From: an uncultured Blautia sp.
GTDB taxonomy: Bacteria > Bacillota > Clostridia > Lachnospirales > Lachnospiraceae
Assembly (NCBI GenBank): GCA_900765525.1
Contig: CAAFRY010000141.1
Coordinates: 1-14,438, forward strand
Direction of reading: 5' to 3'
Length of the DNA: 14,438 nt
This document shows, piece after piece, positions 1 through 6,181 of this stretch. Position 1 is the first letter of the stretch. Every line of letters begins with the position of its first letter. A model generated the notes under the pieces. That model was not told where the DNA came from, did no database searches, and saw nothing but the letters and a program-made list of their open reading frames with translations. Position numbers and translations under genes: made by a program.

Positions 1-60
1 GACGTAGCCACCGCTACGCCTCATTCCTCCGCCTTGCAGAATGAAAATTCATTCTACGTC
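1..60. repeat. Structured palindromic intergenic element, cut by window edge
   Basis: Three nested complementarities are visible. CGTAGC (3-8) and GCTACG (13-18) form a 6-bp hairpin with loop CACC. AGAATGAA (38-45) and TTCATTCT (48-55) form an 8-bp hairpin. GACGTAG (1-7) pairs with CTACGTC (54-60) and encloses the unit. There is no start codon with a ribosome binding site. This density of inverted repeats is typical of interspersed REP-like or MITE-like elements in clostridial genomes, but no second copy lies in the window, so repetitive status is inferred. It lies just downstream of marR and could end or stabilise that transcript, although no T-tract follows on the minus strand. Confidence 0.4.
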
Positions 61-96
61 ATTATGCTGAAAATGAACGTGCCAGTACGCTAGCTT

Positions 97-537
97 TTAC
101 TTGTATTGAAGGGCTGTGTCTATATTCCTGTCCATTTTCTGGGCCACACTCTCCAGTACCTGTTTTTCTTCCGGGGTAATTCCCTGAAAAATAATACAGC
201 TTACTTCATCCCATATATGCTGTATGTCCTCAATCAATGCCTCTGCCTTAGGGGTCAGCACAAGATGCACACATCTTCTGTCACGCTCGTCAGGCGCAAA
301 TTCCAGAAATCCCATTTCCTGCATACGGAATATAGATTGGGAAATGTGGCCCTTTGTAAGCTTGGTGGCCTTTTGTATTTCCTTGGAAGTATCGCCTCCC
401 ACCCCTGCCGAAAGATAATGAAGAATTTCCACATCTACTTTTCTTAAATTATACTTTTTGCGCACATGGGAAATCTGATTTTCCAGCAGCTGCTTATACC
501 TGGCTCCCCGCAGCATCAATTCCACCTGCTTGTTCAA
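97..537 (-). CDS. MarR-family winged-helix transcriptional regulator
   Basis: This 146-aa cytoplasmic DNA-binding protein has the usual MarR length. The core follows the family pattern: an N-terminal dimerisation helix, a helix-turn-helix around residues 48-75 (DTSKEIQKATKLTKGHISQS region), and a wing with the DERDRR turn at residues 83-88. A C-terminal dimerisation helix follows. I chose the TTG start at 537 because AAGGAGG (543-549) sits 5 bases upstream; the frame stays open to an ATG at 633, but that lies upstream of the likely promoter. The regulated genes cannot be read from the sequence. MarR proteins often repress themselves and a neighbouring transporter, and 13-bp direct repeats at the promoter (570-597) suggest autoregulation. 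No sensing cysteine pattern or ligand site is recognisable, so the inducer is unknown. Confidence 0.88.
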   Translation of the reverse strand: MNKQVELMLRGARYKQLLENQISHVRKKYNLRKVDVEILHYLSAGVGGDTSKEIQKATKLTKGHISQSIFRMQEMGFLEFAPDERDRRCVHLVLTPKAEALIEDIQHIWDEVSCIIFQGITPEEKQVLESVAQKMDRNIDTALQYK

Positions 538-568
538 TCCTTCCTCCTTATGTCCCCAAACTTTAAAT

Positions 569-597
569 AGTTTATTTTTAAACTGTTTATTTTTAAA
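569..597 (-). promoter_or_regulatory. Tandem operator-like repeats at the marR promoter
   Basis: GTTTATTTTTAAA occurs twice, at 570-582 and 585-597, as direct repeats 15 bp apart. The first copy is part of a dyad, AGTTTA-N4-TAAACT (569-584). They lie immediately downstream of the -10 element, over or just after the expected transcription start, which is the usual place for an autorepressor. A/T-rich dyads of this size are typical of MarR sites. Binding by this MarR is an inference. Confidence 0.45.
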
Positions 598-600
598 AAT

Positions 601-629
601 ATGATACCACATTTTATAAGGCAGAGCAA
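601..629 (-). promoter_or_regulatory. Sigma-A-type promoter of marR
   Basis: On the minus strand, TTGCTC (624-629) is separated by exactly 17 bp from TATCAT (601-606). The -10 matches the consensus in 5 of 6 positions. The expected start near 594 lies inside the GTTTATTTTTAAA repeats and leaves a leader of about 57 bases before the TTG start. Confidence 0.55.
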
Positions 630-679
630 GCAAAAAAGAAATAGAAAAAACAAAGAAAGCGGTATGTCTGAATATGGAG

Positions 680-716
680 AAAAAACTGCCCAGGACATTT
701 TTGCCCGGGCAGTTTT
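680..716 (-). terminator. Rho-independent terminator after degV
   Basis: A GC-rich stem, AACTGCCC.GG against CC.GGGCAGTT, encloses a short A/T loop. It is followed on the minus strand by a run of six T. It sits about 60 bases after the degV stop and also insulates marR. Flanking A and T runs could let it work in both directions. Confidence 0.85.
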
Positions 717-774
717 CTTCCCACTTATACCTATAAATTTATACCTATAGATTCATACCGATTCTATCTTCTTT

Positions 775-1614
775 TTATATTACAACAATCACGCCGCCGT
801 CATTAGCGTACATGGTGCTGACCCCTGCTGTATCCAGAAGTATCACATCTTTCACCGGAATTCTCTGAAGTATGGCGTCTCTCACTATCTCCGCCCGCTC
901 CGGGCAATTGCAGTGGCTGATTCCCAGTACCTTTTCTGAGCTGTTTACCGCTCCTTTAGCAATGTAATCCACCATCTTGACCAGAGCCTTATTGATACCT
1001 CTGGCCTGGTCTAACTGAATGATAGTCCCCTCCGGAGTGGCTCCCATTACCGGTTTAATCTTCAGTGCGCTTGCCACAAAAGCTTTTAAATTACTAAGTC
1101 TTCCGTTCTTTCTCAATGTTTCCAGATTTTCCAAAACAAAATATGTGTTCTGGGACTGGATATAAGCCTCCACAGTTTCCACTACCTGCTCAAAATCCAT
1201 CCCTGCATCTTCGCATTCCTGGATTTTAAGAGCAATCAGACTTTCCCCTACTGAAGCAGAACAAGAATCAAAGACATGAACCTTTTTCCCCGGATGATTC
1301 TCCAGGTAAAGATTCTTTCCCAACACCGCACTGTTATAGGAACCGCTGAGGTTAGCGGAAAGGGTAACCGCATATACATGGTCTGCCTGACAATCATAGG
1401 CCTCCATATACCGCTCAGGAGAGGGGCAGGATGACTTAGGACAATTGGGACTATCCGCAACTTTTTTCAAAAAATAGGCCTGGTCAAAGGTTTCGTCATC
1501 TACAATATCTTCTCCGTCTACCGTAAGGGTCAGAGAGGCTCTCTCAATTCTTTCATCCTCTTTCCATCTCTCCAGCAGCTCACCGCAGCTATCTATTACA
1601 ATCTTATAACTCAT
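775..1614 (-). CDS. DegV family protein (FakB-like fatty-acid binding)
   Basis: At 279 aa this is full length for DegV/FakB. These proteins bind one long-chain fatty acid and present it to the kinase FakA, which makes acyl-phosphate for phospholipid synthesis. Visible family landmarks are the N-terminal IVIDSCGEL strand, SSCPSP at residues 61-66, LSANLSGSY near 85-93, DSCSASVGE near 116-124, the NGRLS turn near 170-174 and ALKIKPV at 183-189. I chose ATG 1614 over the in-frame TTG at 1623 because AGAGG lies 9 bases before the ATG and directly abuts the TTG. It is a single-gene unit between its own promoter and terminator. No fakA is in the window. Clostridia carry several DegV paralogues, so the bound lipid cannot be stated. 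Confidence 0.9.
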   Translation of the reverse strand: MSYKIVIDSCGELLERWKEDERIERASLTLTVDGEDIVDDETFDQAYFLKKVADSPNCPKSSCPSPERYMEAYDCQADHVYAVTLSANLSGSYNSAVLGKNLYLENHPGKKVHVFDSCSASVGESLIALKIQECEDAGMDFEQVVETVEAYIQSQNTYFVLENLETLRKNGRLSNLKAFVASALKIKPVMGATPEGTIIQLDQARGINKALVKMVDYIAKGAVNSSEKVLGISHCNCPERAEIVRDAILQRIPVKDVILLDTAGVSTMYANDGGVIVVI

Positions 1615-1654
1615 TTTACACAACCTCTTTATGTAGTTTTTAATACCATGTTTT

Positions 1655-1683
1655 ATAATATCATAAATACCTGGATTTGAAAA
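1655..1683 (-). promoter_or_regulatory. Promoter of degV (extended -10)
   Basis: On the minus strand, TTTTCA (1678-1683) is followed after 17 bp by TATTAT (1655-1660). A TG one base before the -10 makes it an extended -10 element. The -35 is a weak match. The position fits a leader of about 35 bases before the degV ATG. Confidence 0.5.
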
Positions 1684-1731
1684 GGTTTTTCCCAGAAAAC
1701 TCTAGGATTTTTTCTCTTTTTCGTTTATACT

Positions 1732-1824
1732 GTTAGTTAGCCACTGCCAAAGGAGATATTTTTCTCTCAGAGGCCTTTACTGCGGGCTTTCCGCAGAATA
1801 TGCAGGAAGCGAGGACCAGCTTAT
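1732..1824 (+). promoter_or_regulatory. Structured leader of the DUF5721-nudC operon
   Basis: A -10-like TATACT at 1726-1731 precedes this 93-base leader; the -35 is poor. The leader holds AAAGG (1749-1753) pairing with CCTTT (1774-1778) and a perfect hairpin CTGCGG-N5-CCGCAG (1780-1796). An alternative hairpin, TTCC.GCA against TGC.A.GGAA (1789-1808), reuses the CCGCA strand and so excludes the first. The second form lies directly against the GCGAGGA ribosome binding site (1809-1815). This resembles a translational switch, but I recognise no known riboswitch motif and the function is inferred. Confidence 0.35.
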
Positions 1825-2328
1825 ATGATTGCTGTTCAAATTCAGGATATTAAAGATTTTATGTCAAAGCTATTATTGGGAAACGCTTTTGATTCCTTCT
1901 GGCTTTCCGAAGCCTCCATCACCACCTCGGTGTCCTACACCATTGACGGCTTCCTTCATTCTGAGTTCTATGACACTCAGGAGGCAGAGCTTCTTCAGGA
2001 AGAGGGAAGGACCTATGCTCTTTGGCGTGATATGAAGCCCTTTTGCTTCTCTGTTATCAAGGGAAAGAAAACACCCCTTTCCTTTAAAATCGTATTCATG
2101 CTTTCCAAAAAAAATACCCAAAAACTCCTGGCTTCCAGTAAGCTTTCTTACCAGCTTGAGGATATTTTCGGACTTTTTGTGAATTTTCAATTTGACGGGC
2201 AGCATTTGACCTGCACCACGGGAACATCTCTGAAAACCTTTTCCCTGGACAAATCCCTGGACAGAGTATGGGATGAGATGATTCTTAAATTTTTCAAACA
2301 GCAGCAAATTTCCTGCTTGTCTGTATAA
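1825..2328 (+). CDS. DUF5721-like hypothetical protein
   Basis: This 167-aa soluble protein has no signal peptide, membrane segment or recognisable catalytic motif. Its size and architecture (N-terminal IQDIKDFMSKLLLGNAFDSF, a following beta-rich part, and a conserved-looking SFKIVFMLSKKNT and FGLFVNFQFDG core) resemble the DUF5721 family of clostridia. That assignment is from memory and is not certain. The start is supported by GAGGA 9 bases upstream. The stop is 13 bases before nudC and the two share a strand with no terminator between them, so they are almost certainly co-transcribed. A link to NAD(H) or nucleotide metabolism is suggested only by that pairing. Function is unknown. Confidence 0.75.
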   Translation: MIAVQIQDIKDFMSKLLLGNAFDSFWLSEASITTSVSYTIDGFLHSEFYDTQEAELLQEEGRTYALWRDMKPFCFSVIKGKKTPLSFKIVFMLSKKNTQKLLASSKLSYQLEDIFGLFVNFQFDGQHLTCTTGTSLKTFSLDKSLDRVWDEMILKFFKQQQISCLSV

Positions 2329-2341
2329 AGGAGGTTTTTAC

Positions 2342-3178
2342 ATGATTCAGGATATTGGCAGCCACCGCTACCACAACGAATACAAACCGGTTCCCCCTAA
2401 GGAGACGGACTCTATCTTATATTATCAGGGCAGAAAGGCTTTGGTGAAGCTTGTTGAAAATAGTTTCTCCTTCCTTACTTTTCAAGAGGCTGCCCCTTAT
2501 TATCCCCAGGTTTACCAGAGTTATACTTATTTATTTAAAATTGACCAGACAAATTATTATCTGGTTTCTGATTTGCCTGTTGAAAATTTTCCGGATTATA
2601 CTATGGAAGATGTGGTCCTGTTCCGCACCATGTCCCCCCAGACCTGCTGTTTTGCCCTGATAACCGGCTTCCAGCTTTTTAACTGGTACAGCAGCAGAAA
2701 ATTCTGCGGGAAATGCGGACATGCCATGGTCCATGATACGAAAGAGCGGATGATGTTTTGTCCTGCCTGCCAGAATATGGAATATCCTAAAATTTCTCCT
2801 GCGGTGATTGTAGGCATCCGTGACAAAGACAGGCTTCTTATGTCCAAATATGCAGGAGCCACCGGAAAGCGGTATGCCCTGATTGCCGGTTTTGCGGAAA
2901 TTGGAGAAACTCTTGAGGAAACCGTTCAGCGAGAGGTAATGGAGGAAGTGGGCCTGAAGGTAAAAAATATCCAATACTATAAAAGCCAGCCCTGGTCCCT
3001 GTCCGGAAGTCTTCTGGCCGGCTTTTACTGTGATTTAGACGGAGAAGACAGTATTACTCTGGACCAGGAAGAGCTGGCTATGGCTCAATGGTTTAAACGG
3101 GAGGAAATTCCTTACGAGGATTATGATGTCAGTCTTACCCGGGAAATGATGCTGCAGTTTAAAAAGGGACTAGCTTAA
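2342..3178 (+). CDS. nudC: NADH pyrophosphatase (NudC-type Nudix hydrolase)
   Basis: This enzyme hydrolyses NAD(H) to NMN(H) and AMP; family members also remove NAD caps from RNA 5' ends. The 278-aa length and domain order match NudC: an N-terminal domain (about 1-115), a zinc ribbon with C122, C125, C140 and C143, then a Nudix domain. The complete Nudix box is present: G183, E189, R197-E198, E201-E202 and G204. It is followed by SQPW at 215-218, the signature separating NudC from other Nudix enzymes. After SQPW the usual proline/phenylalanine run is replaced by SLSGS, a mild departure that might affect substrate preference. AAAGGAGG lies 7 bases before the ATG. It is second in an operon with the DUF5721-like gene and ends at a strong bidirectional terminator. 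Confidence 0.93.
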   Translation: MIQDIGSHRYHNEYKPVPPKETDSILYYQGRKALVKLVENSFSFLTFQEAAPYYPQVYQSYTYLFKIDQTNYYLVSDLPVENFPDYTMEDVVLFRTMSPQTCCFALITGFQLFNWYSSRKFCGKCGHAMVHDTKERMMFCPACQNMEYPKISPAVIVGIRDKDRLLMSKYAGATGKRYALIAGFAEIGETLEETVQREVMEEVGLKVKNIQYYKSQPWSLSGSLLAGFYCDLDGEDSITLDQEELAMAQWFKREEIPYEDYDVSLTREMMLQFKKGLA

Positions 3179-3184
3179 TATAGC

Positions 3185-3236
3185 AAAAGAGGGTATCCCT
3201 CCGGACAGGTTTTCGTCCTTGGGATACCCTCTTTTT
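3185..3236. terminator. Bidirectional terminator between convergent nudC and htpG
   Basis: A perfect 15-bp stem, AAAAGAGGGTATCCC with GGGATACCCTCTTTT, has a GGAC/GTCC inner helix and flanking A and T tracts. It starts 7 bases after the nudC stop and ends 18 bases from the htpG stop, so it can end both convergent transcripts. Confidence 0.93.
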
Positions 3237-3253
3237 ATCTGTCGTGCTGGCTT

Positions 3254-5341
3254 TTATTTAGCCAGCAGCAGCATTACCTCATTACTTCTTGCTACAAATT
3301 CTGTCATTTCTTCCGGCGTAAGCTGTCTGTGGCTTATAAGAGCCAAATCATAAAGCTGTTTGCACAGAAGCTCTGTATTTTCGCCCTCTTTGTTTTCCAG
3401 CACATACTGTACCAGCTTATTGTTGGCATTCAGTACCAGTGTTTCCTGTCCCCCGAACATAGAGGGGTCCATGCCGTACATATTGTACATCTTCATCATT
3501 TCCTGCATACGGCGGCTTTCCTCGGAAATAGTCATCATAGAGGAAACCTTCTCGTTTTTCAGGCTTTCTACTTTAACTGTCAGATTGTCCTTCTGCAGTG
3601 CCTTTTTAAATATCTCAGAAAGAGTTTTTGTTTCCTCCTCTAAATCTTTTCCGTCTTCCTCCTTCACAGCCTGGGTTACATCTGCGTCAATACGCAGGAA
3701 TTTCACCGTATCCTTCATCTGCTCCACATGAGAGATAAAAGCGGAATCAATGTTATGCTTTAAGATAACAGCATCCAGTCCCTGCTCTTTAAACATGTTA
3801 ATATACTGGCTCTGCTGCACCTCGTCGGTAACGTAATAGATACTGGTTTTCTCCGGTTCTTTCTTGGCCTCCTGGGCTGCCTCTTTTGCAGTCTCTTCCT
3901 GATTCTCCTGGGTTACCTCTTCCTGGGCTTCTTTCTTTTCTTCCTCTGTCTCCGGCTTCTGATTTTCCTTGATGCAGTCTTCCAGCGTCAGATATTTGCC
4001 ATCGATATTTTTGTAAAGGATGTAATCCATCATTCTCTCAGAGAATTTATTGTCCTTAATACAACCAAATTTAATGAACGGATTGATGTCATCCCAGTAT
4101 TTCTCATAGTTTTCTCTGTCTGTCTTGCACATGCCGCTTAACTTGTCGGCAACCTTTTTGCTGATATAGTCTGAAATTTTCTTTACAAATCCGTCGTTCT
4201 GCAGAGCACTTCTGGATACATTCAGCGGAAGGTCCGGGCAGTCAATAACACCCTTCAACAGCATGAGGAATTCCGGAATCACCTCTTTGATATTGTCTGC
4301 TATAAACACCTGGTTGTTGTAAAGCTTAATGGTTCCCTCAATGGATTCGTACTCCATATTGATTTTTGGGAAATACAGAATTCCCTTTAAGTTAAAAGGA
4401 TAGTCCATATTCAGGTGAATCCAGAACAGAGGCTCCTTGTAATCCATGAATACCTTGCGGTAAAATGCTTTGTACTCTTCTTCTGTACACTCGTTGGGAT
4501 GCTTCATCCAAAGAGGATGTGTATCACTTAAAGACACCGGGCGCTTGTTAATCTTTACCATCTCTCTGGCCGGAGAAATTTCCACTGTCTCCTTTTCGCC
4601 CTTGTCGTTTTCTCTCTCCTCTGTTTTAGCTTCCTCATGGATATGTTCCACAACCACATCATCTTCCCGAAGCTGGGATTCCTCTATGGTTTCATATTCC
4701 TGAGGTGCATTGGCCTTGGATAAGAAAATCTCCACCGGCATGAAGGAACAATATTTCTCAATAACCTCTCTGGCTTTATACTCATTGGCAAACTCCAGGC
4801 TTTCCTCATTTAAGAACAGGGTAATCTCCGTACCAACCTGGGTGCGGTTTCCTTCTCCGATTTCATATTCCGTTCCTCCGTCGCAGGCCCAGTGAACCGG
4901 TGCTGCACCTTCCTTATAGGACAGAGTGTCGATATGAACCTCATCAGCTACCATAAAGGCTGAATAAAAGCCCAGACCAAAATGTCCGATAATCTGGTCC
5001 TCATTTGTCTTATCCTTGTATTTTTCCAGGAACTGGGTAGCTCCGGAAAAAGCAATCTGAGTAATGTATTCTTCTACCTCGTCGGCAGTCATACCAATAC
5101 CGGTATCAATAAATTTCAGAGTCTTTTCTTCCGGATTTACAATGACTTCAATTTTGTTCTTATGGTTCTCCGGGAAGGTATATTCTCCCATAATCTCCAG
5201 CTTTTTCAGCTTTGTAATAGCATCGCAGCCATTGGAAATCATTTCACGAAAGAATATATCGTGGTCAGAATACAGCCATTTCTTAATAATTGGGAAAATA
5301 TTTTCACTATTGATTGATAAAGTACCACGCTTATTAGCCAT
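3254..5341 (-). CDS. htpG: Molecular chaperone HtpG (Hsp90)
   Basis: This is a 695-aa cytosolic ATP-dependent chaperone dimer of the Hsp90 family. Visible motifs are FREMISNGCDA with catalytic E33 and N37, DTGIGM with D79, the glycine-rich lid GHFGLGFYSAF (119-129), and NVSRSALQND with the middle-domain arginine R377. The start is ATG 5341, since AAGGAGAT lies 8 bases upstream and the N-terminus then reads MANKRGTL. A GTG at 5377 is in frame but has no ribosome binding site. It is about 65-70 residues longer than E. coli or B. subtilis HtpG because of two charged segments: residues about 218-262, between the N-terminal and middle domains, and about 458-499, rich in E, K and Q. Its own promoter and a CIRCE element show HrcA-type heat-shock control. 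The stop abuts a shared terminator. Confidence 0.96.
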   Translation of the reverse strand: MANKRGTLSINSENIFPIIKKWLYSDHDIFFREMISNGCDAITKLKKLEIMGEYTFPENHKNKIEVIVNPEEKTLKFIDTGIGMTADEVEEYITQIAFSGATQFLEKYKDKTNEDQIIGHFGLGFYSAFMVADEVHIDTLSYKEGAAPVHWACDGGTEYEIGEGNRTQVGTEITLFLNEESLEFANEYKAREVIEKYCSFMPVEIFLSKANAPQEYETIEESQLREDDVVVEHIHEEAKTEERENDKGEKETVEISPAREMVKINKRPVSLSDTHPLWMKHPNECTEEEYKAFYRKVFMDYKEPLFWIHLNMDYPFNLKGILYFPKINMEYESIEGTIKLYNNQVFIADNIKEVIPEFLMLLKGVIDCPDLPLNVSRSALQNDGFVKKISDYISKKVADKLSGMCKTDRENYEKYWDDINPFIKFGCIKDNKFSERMMDYILYKNIDGKYLTLEDCIKENQKPETEEEKKEAQEEVTQENQEETAKEAAQEAKKEPEKTSIYYVTDEVQQSQYINMFKEQGLDAVILKHNIDSAFISHVEQMKDTVKFLRIDADVTQAVKEEDGKDLEEETKTLSEIFKKALQKDNLTVKVESLKNEKVSSMMTISEESRRMQEMMKMYNMYGMDPSMFGGQETLVLNANNKLVQYVLENKEGENTELLCKQLYDLALISHRQLTPEEMTEFVARSNEVMLLLAK

Positions 5342-5440
5342 GATAAATACATCTCCTTTTTTCTTTCTTGAAGCCACACCCGGAATGAGACAATATACTA
5401 TTTCTTTCTTATCCGGCGGTAAGCTTCCTGTCTAAAAAAC

Positions 5441-5469
5441 ATCTTAATACCCAAAACTAAAAAAGTCAA
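5441..5469 (-). promoter_or_regulatory. Sigma-A promoter of htpG
   Basis: On the minus strand, TTGACT (5464-5469) lies 17 bp from TAAGAT (5441-5446). The -35 matches the consensus in 5 of 6 positions. The expected start near 5434 gives a leader of about 93 bases. The CIRCE element lies 7 bp upstream of the -35. Confidence 0.75.
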
Positions 5470-5476
5470 GAAAAAA

Positions 5477-5503
5477 TTAGCACTCATTTGAAATGAGTGC
5501 TAA
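5477..5503 (-). promoter_or_regulatory. CIRCE element (HrcA operator) upstream of htpG
   Basis: TTAGCACTC-N9-GAGTGCTAA matches the CIRCE consensus in all 18 arm positions. The spacer (ATTTGAAAT) continues the symmetry, so the site is nearly a perfect 27-bp palindrome. CIRCE is the binding site of the heat-shock repressor HrcA, usually found at groE and dnaK operons. Here it lies between the methyltransferase stop (5511) and the htpG promoter, only 7 bases from the former. Confidence 0.95.
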
Positions 5504-5510
5504 TAAATCC

Positions 5511-6155
5511 TTATTTTTCAATTTTTTGTCCCACAATAAAGATGTTTGGAGGATTTTTATGGAGATTTACAATTTCCAATACCAAAAAACCTTTCTTCTG
5601 GATTTTACGCATCAATCCAATAGGGGTTTCAAAGGATACATAGGGCATAAGTCCCAGTTTGCTTCTCCAAAACTTGCGCACTGCATCCGGGGAAAGGTTT
5701 CTTCCCAGACAATCTGTGGCAGAAATAAAAATTCCTCCCGGTTTTAACAGACTGTGGATTCTGTCCAGTACCTCCTCCTGATTTTTCATATAAAGAAGCA
5801 CATTATAGGCTGTAACTGCGTCAAAGCTTTCCGGCTCTGCCTCAAGCTCCATCAAATCCATATTGACAAACTCAATATTTGTCTTTCCCTCATGCTCCGC
5901 CTTCTCCCTGGCTTTATTCATCATCAGCTCTGAAGTATCTAATGCTGTAATCTTCTTTACATATCTGGACAGAGGGATGGTCACATCTCCTGTTCCACAG
6001 CCGATTTCCAGAATCTCATCCTCTCTGCCAAGGAATGCTGCTGAACGCTTTACTGTCTTTTTATATGCGCTGCCGTAAGCGGCAAGCACCTGCTTGTCAT
6101 ATACTTTGGAACGCCTGTCCCAAAATCTGGAACTGTCTTTTTTCTCCTTATTCAT
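5511..6155 (-). CDS. Class I SAM-dependent methyltransferase
   Basis: This 214-aa cytosolic protein has the Rossmann-fold SAM-binding core of the Methyltransf_11/25 group. Motif I is EIGCGTGDVTIPL (about residues 50-62), the acidic end of strand 2 is the ALDTS region near 71-75, and motif IV is FDAVTAYNVLLYM near 114-126. LLKPGGIFISATD near 137-149 follows. The C-terminal half is not diagnostic of substrate. The start is supported by AGGAGT 8 bases before the ATG. It follows the aldehyde dehydrogenase by 26 bases on the same strand, so the two probably share a transcript. Resemblance to UbiE/BioC-like enzymes is only at fold level; a small-molecule or lipid acceptor is likely but not shown. 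The CIRCE element lies just beyond its stop and probably serves htpG. Confidence 0.86.
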   Translation of the reverse strand: MNKEKKDSSRFWDRRSKVYDKQVLAAYGSAYKKTVKRSAAFLGREDEILEIGCGTGDVTIPLSRYVKKITALDTSELMMNKAREKAEHEGKTNIEFVNMDLMELEAEPESFDAVTAYNVLLYMKNQEEVLDRIHSLLKPGGIFISATDCLGRNLSPDAVRKFWRSKLGLMPYVSFETPIGLMRKIQKKGFLVLEIVNLHKNPPNIFIVGQKIEK

Positions 6156-6181
6156 ACGTTTTCACTCCTGTTCTGTCTGGG

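Noticed and set aside
538..633. 32-residue N-terminal extension of the MarR protein.
   Set aside because: It would start upstream of the predicted promoter and cover the operator repeats, while the TTG at 537 has a near-ideal ribosome binding site.
1732..1740. GTTAGTTAG near the DUF5721 leader, similar to half of the flavodoxin operon operator.
   Set aside because: There is no matching ACTAA arm at the right spacing, so it is not a dyad.
2531..2974. Reading frame of 147 codons opposite nudC, and one of 144 codons opposite the DUF5721-like gene (1873-2307).
   Set aside because: Both lie fully inside well-supported genes on the other strand and have no start signals or family resemblance.
3360..3731. 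Long reading frames opposite htpG (also at 4470-4703, 4982-5317 and 5064-5435).
   Set aside because: They are antisense shadows of htpG, Ser/Phe-rich, without ribosome binding sites or recognisable domains.
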